Below are positions 25,370-33,002 of a stretch of 64,000 bases of DNA, piece after piece. The position numbers were made by a program, and so were the translations under genes. Position 1 is the stretch's first letter. Every line of letters starts with the position of its first letter. The notes beneath the pieces were generated by a model. The model was not told the DNA's origin and did not search any database. It was given only the letters and a program-made list of their open reading frames with translations. The stretch comes from an uncultured Paracoccaceae bacterium (GTDB lineage Bacteria; Pseudomonadota; Alphaproteobacteria; Rhodobacterales; Rhodobacteraceae), in NCBI GenBank assembly GCA_947499635.1, contig CANMPD010000006.1, positions 124,001-188,000 of the forward strand, written 5' to 3'.

Positions 25370-25675
25370 ATGTCCGATAAACCCTCCTTCAAAGTCATCT
25401 TCAAGATTAACGGGCTGTTCCTTCGCGCACTGATCAGTGCCGGGGTCGCCTGGTTGTTTTGGCAAGGCTACAGGTCTGGCTCCTTTGTGATGGGCGGATT
25501 TGCGGGCATGTTCGCCGCAACCGGTGGTTTTTTACTGCTCAAAGCCCTGTTTGAGCTCTTTACCCTCAGCCTGCGCATCACCCATTGGGGCCGGTTTAAA
25601 CGTAAAGGCGCTGCGCCAAAGGCCGATCCAGTGGCCCGGCAAGAGGAACTGCGCGCAAAGGGCCTCATCCGATGA
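25370..25675 (+). CDS. small membrane protein coupled to the coupling protein
   Basis: A 101-residue protein with two helices (about 14-31 and 38-62) and a basic C-terminal tail. Its stop overlaps the start of the coupling-protein gene (ATGA), which implies co-translation. T4CPs of this type often have a separate small membrane partner that supplies the transmembrane anchor, and the following T4CP lacks obvious N-terminal helices, so that role fits. Confidence 0.6.
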   Translation: MSDKPSFKVIFKINGLFLRALISAGVAWLFWQGYRSGSFVMGGFAGMFAATGGFLLLKALFELFTLSLRITHWGRFKRKGAAPKADPVARQEELRAKGLIR

Positions 25676-27096
25676 TGCGCTGGCCTAAATCCCGTGCGCC
25701 GGACCCTATTGACCCGCAGGGGCGGCGCATCATTGGTCTCACGATTGAGGATGGGCATCCGATCCTTGCCCCCGAAGGCCATAGTCTGCTGCTGAGCGCC
25801 AATGGCGGTGGGAAGACCCGGCGTGGCGCAATGCCTTGGCTGTTTTCTTTTCTCTCCTCCTCCCCCAAAGACGCGATTTTAATTGCGGATAGTAAAAACG
25901 GCGAAGTCAGCATTCAGGCTGCGAAGATGGCGGCGGATATGGGGCGCAAGGTCGCCGTCATCGACGATATGGGCATCTGGCCAGAGCTCGCCCCCTATCG
26001 CGTATCGATCAATCCCTTTGGCGCGGCGGTCTCGGCCTATCGACGTGATCCCCGCGATGTGCTGTTTGCCACAGAGACCATCAATGCCGCGCTTATTCCC
26101 GAACCCGCAGGCGGAGACGCAAAGAACAAATACTTTCGCGATGCCCCCCGGGATCTGCTTGAGTTCGTGCAAAACACGCTCTTGAAACGCAACCCAGAGG
26201 CTACAACGCCCGGTGCCACTTCCGTTATCGTGAATGACCCCGATCTCTTGCGCAGCTACGCGGAGATTGAGGCCGAGGAAGGCGAACCGATGCTTATGTC
26301 GCAAGCCAAAAACCTGCTCGAGATGAGCGGTCATGAGCATTGGCCGCAGCACCTCAAAGAAGCACAGCGTGCCATCAAACTCTTTGGTCCGGGCACCAGG
26401 CTGCATGAGGTTGGCGCTGAGGCCACGCTGACCTATGAGGACCTGATCCGCGAGGGGTATGTCATTTTCCTCGCGGGTCCACAGGCCTATATGAACCGGC
26501 TCGGCAATTACTACGCGCTGCATATTATGGGGTTTTGCGATGCGCTTTATCACGGCGCGGGCGTTTTGCGGGCGGTTTGCGATGAGTTCACCAACACCCC
26601 CCTGAAATCCCTCGTGGAATCCCTGACAACGCTTAGGGCCTTTGGCACGCAGATCCACATAATTGCCCAGTCCAGATCAGAAATCATCCGCCGCTTTGGT
26701 GAGCTGGAATGCCGCACCATCGAAGAGAACTGTATCGTGAAGCTGTGGTTCGGCTTTTCCTCATTTGAGGAAGCACAGCGCCTGTCAAAAGCCATGGGCG
26801 ATGAATTTGCCGTTGCAACCGCGCTTGGCGGCGACAGCGACGGCCTAAAGACCAGCACCAATCTCAGCCTGACCAAACAATCCCATATGACCCCCGCAGA
26901 ACTGATGGCGATGCCAAGCGATCAGGGTCTTGCCCATATCAAGGGGGTTGGCTTTGTCAGGTTCCGCACGCTCGGGCAGGAAAACATCGCACCCTATTGC
27001 CACCTGATTGCGCCCAATCCGCTGGAGGGTGGGCGCTTACTCCCTGATCCCAAAATCACCCTTGTAACGCCTAATATCACCGGAGGTCCCTCATGA
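25672..27096 (+). CDS. type IV coupling protein (VirD4/TraG/TraD family)
   Basis: A 474-residue ATPase: Walker A SANGGGKTRRG (42-52), Walker B AVCDEFTN with following Q-rich sensor HIIAQSRSEI, and TFGxx-like segments IADSKNGEVS and INPFGAAVS typical of VirD4-type proteins. These hexameric ATPases recruit the relaxase-DNA complex to a type IV secretion channel. N-terminal membrane helices are missing; the coupled small membrane protein upstream may compensate. It overlaps both neighbours by ATGA. No mating-channel genes are visible nearby. Confidence 0.85.
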   Translation: MMRWPKSRAPDPIDPQGRRIIGLTIEDGHPILAPEGHSLLLSANGGGKTRRGAMPWLFSFLSSSPKDAILIADSKNGEVSIQAAKMAADMGRKVAVIDDMGIWPELAPYRVSINPFGAAVSAYRRDPRDVLFATETINAALIPEPAGGDAKNKYFRDAPRDLLEFVQNTLLKRNPEATTPGATSVIVNDPDLLRSYAEIEAEEGEPMLMSQAKNLLEMSGHEHWPQHLKEAQRAIKLFGPGTRLHEVGAEATLTYEDLIREGYVIFLAGPQAYMNRLGNYYALHIMGFCDALYHGAGVLRAVCDEFTNTPLKSLVESLTTLRAFGTQIHIIAQSRSEIIRRFGELECRTIEENCIVKLWFGFSSFEEAQRLSKAMGDEFAVATALGGDSDGLKTSTNLSLTKQSHMTPAELMAMPSDQGLAHIKGVGFVRFRTLGQENIAPYCHLIAPNPLEGGRLLPDPKITLVTPNITGGPS

Positions 27097-27329
27097 GATT
27101 TGCAGCCTTGTTCCTATGGATATTGGTGCCCTTGGGGCTGTGGCTGGTGGTCGCGCAGTTTGGCACGCCCCATGGGATTGTCAGCTACCGCTATATTGGA
27201 TCAGCTTACCGCCCGGTATCCGAGCGGCGCTATACGCAGTGCAGCTATCTCGGCTGGATCGGCGTGGTCACGGTGCCCGCCACAGACGGGCGCTGCCCCT
27301 GGGTACGCCTCTTTAAGGAGGGCTCCTAA
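27093..27329 (+). CDS. small membrane-anchored protein after the coupling protein
   Basis: A 78-residue protein with an N-terminal helix (MRFAALFLWILVPLGLWLVV) and a soluble tail with two cysteines (SYRYIGSAYRPVSERRYTQC...). ATGA overlap with the coupling protein. A truncated copy lies at 8235. Possibly a periplasmic part of the transfer machinery. Confidence 0.6.
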   Translation: MRFAALFLWILVPLGLWLVVAQFGTPHGIVSYRYIGSAYRPVSERRYTQCSYLGWIGVVTVPATDGRCPWVRLFKEGS

Positions 27330-27655
27330 TGGACGCGACGCAGGTATTGCGCCTCGGCTGGCTCATAGAGGCGGTCTTTCAGACCAAAGCGGATCTGCAT
27401 TTCAACGCGCGCCATGTTTTTGAGGCAAAAGAGCAGGCTTTCGGGGTCAATATCACCCCCTGCAACGACCTGGTCGTAATGAGCCCGGTCATCGCCCGAG
27501 AAGATCTCCCAAGGCGCTACAGCTTTCCAAAATGCGCCGTAATCACAAGGGGCCAGCCAGTCTTCCACGTCCTGAATGTCTTCAAAAATCGTCATGGCCC
27601 CAGTCTAACAGATCACGCCCCCAGCGCGCAAATTTGAGGAGACATATCATGTCGT
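27163..27655 (+). repeat. duplicated transfer-region block, copy 2 (original context)
   Basis: Here the flanking genes are complete, so this is the parental copy of the block at 8232-8733. Roughly 18 differences in about 500 bp. Confidence 0.9.
27326..27595 (-). CDS. small acidic hypothetical protein, copy 2
   Basis: An 89-residue acidic protein, the counterpart of 8398-8667. It is placed against the direction of the transfer operon and overlaps the preceding gene by 4 bp. Differences between the two copies include synonymous and conservative changes (for example IRRH/VRRH at the end and DLND/GLKD inside). No known family; an anti-defence or regulatory role is conceivable but unsupported. 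Confidence 0.65.
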   Translation of the reverse strand: MTIFEDIQDVEDWLAPCDYGAFWKAVAPWEIFSGDDRAHYDQVVAGGDIDPESLLFCLKNMARVEMQIRFGLKDRLYEPAEAQYLRRVH

Positions 27656-28179
27656 TATCCATTGAATACACTGTTCGAGAAACCCACCGTGTGGCCTTGC
27701 AAGAAAACCTAAAACGCAAGCTTAAAACCCAAGCTGAGTTTGATCGCTACGGCGCAATTGCCCGCGATGCTGCGCAGCGGATTGACCAAGAAAAAGACGC
27801 CTATCGTGCGGATTATTCCAAACGCTTGAGCACGGCGCACGAAGTGGTCCTGCGCGAACAAACCGCCCGCCACTTAGAGCATCCCAAACCGGATTGGGCC
27901 GTCGATGCGCCACCAAGCGCGGATAGACTTGAGATCTTGGCCCGCAACCGCGTTCAGGCCGATCACGAACAGCGCATCGCGGCGATCCGCACGGATGAGG
28001 TCGATCAATATAAGGCCCTGCGCAACGACTGCCAAAGCCGAGCGGCGCGCGAGATCCAAGCCCGTGATCTGCGCCAAGATCACGCCAAAGAGGCCTTTGC
28101 CACCGCCAATCAAATCTCACCCCATGAGGCGCAGATGCGCGCGCAGGTCCAGCGCCGCTCTGGCCCCTCCCATTCCTAA
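27649..28179 (+). CDS. helical hypothetical protein of the mobile element
   Basis: A 176-residue, highly charged, almost entirely helical protein (MSLSIEYTVRETHRVALQEN..., many Arg/Glu/Gln). GAGGAGA lies 8 nt before the ATG. The frame opens earlier at 27532 but only in sequence antisense to the acidic gene. Not recognised; a DNA-processing accessory protein is possible. Its first three codons are repeated at 8721 by the block duplication. Confidence 0.55.
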   Translation: MSLSIEYTVRETHRVALQENLKRKLKTQAEFDRYGAIARDAAQRIDQEKDAYRADYSKRLSTAHEVVLREQTARHLEHPKPDWAVDAPPSADRLEILARNRVQADHEQRIAAIRTDEVDQYKALRNDCQSRAAREIQARDLRQDHAKEAFATANQISPHEAQMRAQVQRRSGPSHS

Positions 28180-28199
28180 CAAACTTGAAAGGACAGACG

Positions 28200-28814
28200 A
28201 TGACGCACCCAGCCGATGATAAAAGCAACTCCCTTCAGACGGCCCGCGAGAGCTTCTCAGGCAAAGGCATGAGCGAAACTCAACTGGTCACAGCGGTTGC
28301 GATTGCAGACATACTCCACGCTGAGATCCAAAACAGCGGCTCCTTTGTTGAGAAACTCACGGACTATAGTCACGCTTTTGCACGTAGCGAACGCTTTGAT
28401 GCCATGCGCGCAGAGACTATGATCCGCGATATCTACACGGCCACGCGCGGGCAATCGATGAATCAGACCCGCGAAGGGCTGAAGGCCGCAGAGCGCAATT
28501 TGCCAGAAAATGCCCAAACTCGGGCTTTAGCCTGCGCCGAAAGTATCGGCTCTCTGATCCAAGCGCCGCCAACACAGCCGTTTTACAAAGCCTATGATCG
28601 TGCCGCTGTCACCCTATCGCGCGAGTTCGCCATCACACAAGCCGCCGCCAAGACCATGATGAGTGATGCATACAAGGATATGCACGCACGCGATCTTTAT
28701 GAGGCCGGAAAAGAGCAAGAAGAGCAGTTCCACAAACCTGCACGCGCGGCGGAGATTGCGCAACGCAGGTCCTGCCAAGTTCAAAAACACTCCCCACGCC
28801 AAAGCCGCAGCTAG
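28200..28814 (+). CDS. helical hypothetical protein of the mobile element
   Basis: A 204-residue helical protein (MTHPADDKSNSLQTARESFS...). ATG 28200 is preceded by GAAAGGA; a TTG at 28185 is less likely. It follows the previous gene by 20 bp. Segments such as AETMIRDIYTATRGQSMNQT and FAITQAAAKTMMSDAYKDMH look like helical bundles. Not recognised. Confidence 0.5.
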   Translation: MTHPADDKSNSLQTARESFSGKGMSETQLVTAVAIADILHAEIQNSGSFVEKLTDYSHAFARSERFDAMRAETMIRDIYTATRGQSMNQTREGLKAAERNLPENAQTRALACAESIGSLIQAPPTQPFYKAYDRAAVTLSREFAITQAAAKTMMSDAYKDMHARDLYEAGKEQEEQFHKPARAAEIAQRRSCQVQKHSPRQSRS

Positions 28815-28947
28815 CAAGGCTCAGCGCGCAGGTCATTGAAACCAATACAGAAAACACTTGGCGGATCTCATATTTTATGTTCTCTTTTTGTACTTATCAG
28901 TTGAAGGGGATGAGCAAGCCAGAAAACATAAAGAGAAAGGACCAAAG

Positions 28948-29238
28948 ATGTCGCCCCCGAAGACACCACCTCCAAAACCCACACCGCCCAGCCTGCATCT
29001 AAACTGGCAGGACTGGCTGCCCTATCTGGAGGACAACGATGCAAGCGACGCGGAAAAGCGTCAGCTCATCGAAACCCTCTGGTCCATCATTCTCGGCTTC
29101 GTCGATCTCGGCTGGGAGGTCGGGAACGGCGCGCCCACTACTGATGAAACCGGTGGACAAACACTGGACATCACCGACGCTTTGCGCGCGGCTGTGCTAT
29201 ACTCAAAAGAACAAGACACAGAACAGGAGGCCCCATGA
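28948..29238 (+). CDS. small protein coupled to the large serine recombinase
   Basis: A 96-residue protein. The first 25 residues are Pro/Lys-rich (PPKTPPPKPTPPS), followed by an acidic helical part (LNWQDWLPYLEDNDASDAEK). AGGA is 5 nt before ATG 28948. Its stop overlaps the recombinase start (ATGA). Large serine integrases need a small directionality factor for excision, and a coupled upstream gene is a candidate, though no family is recognised. Confidence 0.5.
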   Translation: MSPPKTPPPKPTPPSLHLNWQDWLPYLEDNDASDAEKRQLIETLWSIILGFVDLGWEVGNGAPTTDETGGQTLDITDALRAAVLYSKEQDTEQEAP

Positions 29239-30857
29239 CCAATCAAAACCGTAAAGCATTGATTTATTGCAGGGTCTCCTCAAAGGGACAGGAAAAAGAC
29301 GGTCACGGTTTAGAATCCCAAGAAACCCGCTGCCGTCAATTTGCCGAAGCCAAAGGCTATGAGGTCGTCATGGTGTTTCCCGATACGATCTCAGGTGCGG
29401 GCAGCTTTATGAAGCGGCCCGGTATGGTGGCTTTGCTGTCGTTTTTAGATGCGCAGCCTGATGAAGAATTTGCGGTCATTTTTGACGATCTCAAGCGCGC
29501 AAGCCGCGACACACGCGCGTTTTTGGATCTGCGCGAAGCGTTCCGTCAGCGCAATGTCATCGTTGAATGTTTAAACTTCAAATTTGACGACACTCCAGAG
29601 GGGGAGTTCATTGAAACCATCATCGCCGCCCAAGGCGCGCTAGAGCGCAAGCAAAACCAACGGCAAGTCTCGCAGAAGATGAAGGCGCGGATGGAAAGCG
29701 GCTATTATGTGCATGCCGCTCCCATCGGCTACAAGTATGTATCAGTTAAAGGGCGGGGTAAAATGCTGTTCCCGGATGAGCCTTTGGCGAAGATCATTCG
29801 TGAAGCTTTTGACGGCTATGCCAATGGACGGTTCGGGTCGCAGGCCGAAGTAACGCGCTTCTTCGAGACATTCCCAGAGTTCCCCCGCAATAAGCATGGC
29901 CGTGTGGTGCAGCAGCGTACTGCCGATATCCTGACCCATCCGGTCTACACTGGCCATATTCATTCCGAGCACTACACCATCAACTGGCTCAAGGCCCAAC
30001 ATGAGGCCATCGTCTCGCTGGACACCTTTGAGCGTGTACAGGCCAAACGTCGCTGCGCAACCTACGCGCCCAAGCGGTCCAATATTGGAGACGACTTCGC
30101 CCTGCGCGGGACCATTGTCTGTGGCTGCTGCGATACCCCGCTACGGTCTTCCTGGAGCACCGGTCACAGCAAACGCTACCCCTATTATCTCTGTCAGACC
30201 AAAAGCTGCGAAGCCTATGGCAAGTCCATCCCGCGTGACAAGGTAGAAAGCCAAGTTGGCGATTTGATCAAAACGCTGCAGCCGACTCGCAACCTAATCA
30301 CACTCGCCACAGCCATGTTCCGCCAAGCTTGGGCTGCGCGTCAATCTCAGGCCCAAGCGGTACGCATATCGGCCAAAACGGAAGCCCTGCGCCTAGACAA
30401 AGAAATCAACGCTGTGCTCGACCGCATTATGTCTGCCAGTAACAACGCCATCATTCGACGCTATGAAGACAAGGTGGAAATGCTAGAACACCAGAAGGCC
30501 ATGATGCTTGAGAAATTGGACAATCAAAGCGAACCAAAAGGCGGGTTCGAAGAAAAACTAGAACTCGCGCTGCGATTCCTCGCAAACCCGGGGAAGATAT
30601 GGGAAAACGGAGGCATTCAAACCCGCAGACTGGTCCTAAAACTCGCCTTCACCACCCCCATTACATACTGCCCAAAAGAAGGTGCTAGAACTCCGGTATT
30701 ATCCTTACCGTTCAAAGCCTTAGACGCATGTAGACATGGGAAATTCTTAAATGGTGCGGTCGAGAAGACTCGAACTTCCACGGGTGTTACCCCACAGCGA
30801 CCTCAACGCTGCGCGTCTACCAATTCCGCCACGACCGCACTATATCAGGCTTGGTGA
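29235..30857 (+). CDS. large serine recombinase (integrase) of the element
   Basis: A 540-residue protein. N-terminal resolvase domain: YCRVSSKGQEKDGHGLESQE (catalytic Ser in RVSS), DDLKRASRD and GEFIETIIAAQGALERKQNQRQ. A recombinase domain follows, then a zinc-ribbon pair CGCCDTPL...CQTKSCEAYG near residues 296-330, and a coiled coil. The last about 32 residues (from NGAVEKTRTSTGV) are translated from the antisense of the tRNA-Leu gene, so insertion at the tRNA created or extended the C-terminus. This enzyme most likely integrates the element at that tRNA. Coupled to the upstream small gene by ATGA. Confidence 0.9.
   Translation: MTNQNRKALIYCRVSSKGQEKDGHGLESQETRCRQFAEAKGYEVVMVFPDTISGAGSFMKRPGMVALLSFLDAQPDEEFAVIFDDLKRASRDTRAFLDLREAFRQRNVIVECLNFKFDDTPEGEFIETIIAAQGALERKQNQRQVSQKMKARMESGYYVHAAPIGYKYVSVKGRGKMLFPDEPLAKIIREAFDGYANGRFGSQAEVTRFFETFPEFPRNKHGRVVQQRTADILTHPVYTGHIHSEHYTINWLKAQHEAIVSLDTFERVQAKRRCATYAPKRSNIGDDFALRGTIVCGCCDTPLRSSWSTGHSKRYPYYLCQTKSCEAYGKSIPRDKVESQVGDLIKTLQPTRNLITLATAMFRQAWAARQSQAQAVRISAKTEALRLDKEINAVLDRIMSASNNAIIRRYEDKVEMLEHQKAMMLEKLDNQSEPKGGFEEKLELALRFLANPGKIWENGGIQTRRLVLKLAFTTPITYCPKEGARTPVLSLPFKALDACRHGKFLNGAVEKTRTSTGVTPQRPQRCASTNSATTALYQAW
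30752..30838 (-). tRNA. tRNA-Leu(GAG)
   Basis: On the minus strand: acceptor GCGGTCG/CGACCGC, discriminator A, encoded CCA, D-loop GGTAGACG, anticodon stem CAGCG/CGCTG with loop TTGAGGT (anticodon GAG at 30802-30804), long type II variable arm and T-arm GTTCGAGTC. Length 87 nt. Its 3' end faces the accessory region, as expected when the tRNA 3' end is an attachment site. Confidence 0.97.
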
Positions 30858-31496
30858 GGGGCGTATAAACGAGCAGTTCGTCAATGTGAAGAGGGTAATG
30901 TTTGATATTCTTCGAAAATCGCCAATATTATAGGTAGTTTATTCAAGGTATACATCCCATATGCGGAAAATCTGTACCCATTCCCGCATATGGATATGGT
31001 TTGACATTGGTCGCCAAAACTAAAGCTTGGTAAAGTGACAGTTATTGGCATTGGTTGGGCTGGTAGGGTTCCTCCTCAATTTGCTGCCGCTTTGGGTAAT
31101 AAAACCTTCTCTGGCTGGCCTAGGGGAAATAGATGATTTGCTCCGCAGTTGAGTGATGTTCGTGCCGTGCTGTCGCAATTTTATGCCACCTCTCGTTCCC
31201 GCTTAAACGACTTTCCGTTCGAACGCGGTTGGGTTCCTTCAATTTAATGTCGGGTAGAATTTCCATGGATTCTAGAATTCACTAACGTAATCAAAGCTGC
31301 GTTAGGGTTATCTTCATGTACCGTGCTGGAGAGGCACGTAGTCAAGAGAGATGCGGCAACCGTTGCTTTTAATGACTTGGAAGTCATTGCAGACGCCTTT
31401 ATGCACAGGTTATTAGATATACGCGTTTAAGTGTAATCCGCTTATCTTGCTTAACCCCGCCGCGCTGCACGCGCAGTGACGTTGTAATAAGAGAGT
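30839..31496. other. intergenic region right of the tRNA
   Basis: No intact gene. An inverted repeat CATATGCGG/CCGCATATG (30958-30992, 17-nt spacer) lies 120 bp upstream of the tRNA. A decayed coding-like stretch follows at about 31277-31430. The tRNA promoter, reading left, should be just right of 30838. Confidence 0.45.
31277..31430 (+). pseudogene. possible decayed XRE-type HTH remnant
   Basis: One frame reads VIKAALGLSSCTVLERHVV and then AFNDLEVIADAFMHRLLDI to a stop, which resembles the end of an XRE helix-turn-helix domain (TLE.IADAL...L.DL). There is no start or upstream part. The similarity is short and by eye. Confidence 0.2.
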
Positions 31497-32156
31497 ATGC
31501 CTGTGGTAGAATGGATCAACTCTGATACCTTGGTTTCATACGAGGAAGCCGCAGAGTCTATGGAAGCGCGGGCCGAAGCGATCGCTGCAGGAGAGGCAGA
31601 GGAATGCATTTGGCTGCTTGAACATCCACCGCTTTATACCGCAGGTACGTCAGCCAAGCAGGAAGATCTGACAGATCCCGACCGCTTTCCGGTGTTCGCC
31701 ACCAAGCGGGGGGGGCAATATACATATCACGGGCCCGGTCAGCGTGTTGTCTATGTTATGCTGGATCTCAATAAACGTGGAAAAGATGTCCGCGATTTTG
31801 TCAAGAGATTGGAACGGTGGGTTATTCTGGCGTTAGAGGAATTTAACATCACCGGCCATATTCGTGATGGGCGCGTGGGGGTTTGGGTTGAGCGCCCTGA
31901 TAAGCCATTGATGCTGAACGGTCAGGTGAGCGAGGATAAAATCGCGGCCATTGGCATCAGGCTGCGTAAATGGGTCAGCTTTCACGGGATTTCCATCAAT
32001 GTAGAGCCCGATCTAGACCACTTTGATGGCATCGTTCCCTGTGGGATTACTGAATTTGGCGTAACCAGTCTTGTGGACTTAGGGTTGCCGGTTGGTATGG
32101 ATGAGGTCGATGTCGCCCTCAAACGGAGCTTTGAGATCGCATTTGCCCCTAATTAG
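31497..32156 (+). CDS. lipB: octanoyltransferase LipB
   Basis: A 219-residue protein that moves octanoyl groups from acyl carrier protein to lipoyl domains, the first step of de novo lipoate attachment. Hallmarks: [37 protein letters not shown] (conserved Lys) and GIVPCGI with the catalytic Cys. ATG 31497; a GTG two codons later is possible. First conserved core gene right of the tRNA-Leu. Confidence 0.96.
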   Translation: MPVVEWINSDTLVSYEEAAESMEARAEAIAAGEAEECIWLLEHPPLYTAGTSAKQEDLTDPDRFPVFATKRGGQYTYHGPGQRVVYVMLDLNKRGKDVRDFVKRLERWVILALEEFNITGHIRDGRVGVWVERPDKPLMLNGQVSEDKIAAIGIRLRKWVSFHGISINVEPDLDHFDGIVPCGITEFGVTSLVDLGLPVGMDEVDVALKRSFEIAFAPN

Positions 32157-32301
32157 TACTTTTTACTGAGGTCCCTAGCTTGTCATGATCTTCGGAGGCC
32201 TTAAGCGATTGCCTTTTGCTAAGCAGGGGTGGCCATCAGTTGCAGATAACGACAGATGTAGCGATAACTGATATGGATAGCTGTGTTGTGCCGCCGGAAT
32301 T

Positions 32302-32326
32302 CCCCGCCCAGATGAGGCGGGGTTTT
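32302..32326 (+). terminator. rho-independent terminator after lipB
   Basis: CCCCGCC, 7-nt loop, GGCGGGG, then TTTT. It lies between lipB and the convergent HIT gene. Confidence 0.75.
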
Positions 32327-32346
32327 GTCGTGATCGTATGAGGGCA

Positions 32347-32760
32347 TTACACAGCTGCGCGTATCATATCCCCGTGTTTTGCAATTGCTTCCATATCACC
32401 CATCTGCCCTGCAGGACGTAGAGCCACGCCGTCGAGACGCGGTAACACGTGGAAGTGTAAGTGAAAAACTTCCTGCCCTCCTGCAGTTTCGTTGAACTGT
32501 TGGATCGTCACACCGTCGGCATCAAAAGCAGCTTTAGACGCAATGGCAAGCTTTTGCACTGTGCGAATGACGGCCTCCAACTGGGCGGGAGATGCGTCCA
32601 GAGTATTGCGACAGGGGGTCTTAGGGATTACCAAAAGGTGACCGTCCGCGCGTGGCATGATATCCATAAAGGCCAGAGTTTCGTCATCTTCATAAACACG
32701 TGTTGCGGGGATTTCACCACGCAGGATTTTCGCAAAGATATTCTCGGGATCATAAGTCAT
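32347..32760 (-). CDS. HIT family (HinT-like) nucleotide-binding protein
   Basis: A 137-residue protein with the histidine triad HLHFHVLPR and the N-terminal NIFAKILRGEIPATRVYEDD typical of HinT/PKCI-type AMP-lysine phosphoramidases. ATG 32760 gives the family start (MTYDPENIFAKI) and has AGGTG upstream; an ATG five codons earlier is less likely. Cytosolic; physiological substrate unclear. Confidence 0.93.
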   Translation of the reverse strand: MTYDPENIFAKILRGEIPATRVYEDDETLAFMDIMPRADGHLLVIPKTPCRNTLDASPAQLEAVIRTVQKLAIASKAAFDADGVTIQQFNETAGGQEVFHLHFHVLPRLDGVALRPAGQMGDMEAIAKHGDMIRAAV

Positions 32761-32879
32761 ATTTGACACCTGCATTTCTTAGATATGGATTGTTCATGAT
32801 CTTTGCATGAGATGAGGTCAAGTTGGACCGTAAAACGCCCGCAAGAAACGCGTATGATGTTAGGGTGCGACAATTAAAC

Positions 32880-32893
32880 TTGATCTAGATCAA
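32880..32893. promoter_or_regulatory. FNR/FnrL-type binding site upstream of ctaD
   Basis: TTGAT-CTAG-ATCAA, a perfect match to the FNR consensus, 110 bp before the ctaD ATG. In Rhodobacter relatives FnrL controls oxidases according to oxygen, so low-oxygen repression of the aa3 oxidase is likely. Confidence 0.8.
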
Positions 32894-33002
32894 ACTCAAA
32901 CGTTGATGGGTTACGATTGGCACACTAGTCTTTGATAAGACGTAGCTTGTCGAGAGTGCTTCTCTGACAGCTTGGGGAGATCTATAAACGGAGGTACCGA
33001 AT

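Noticed and set aside
1-30751. Second attachment site made from the tRNA-Leu 3' end
   Set aside because: I looked for the acceptor and T-arm sequence elsewhere in the left part and did not find a convincing copy; it may lie outside the window.
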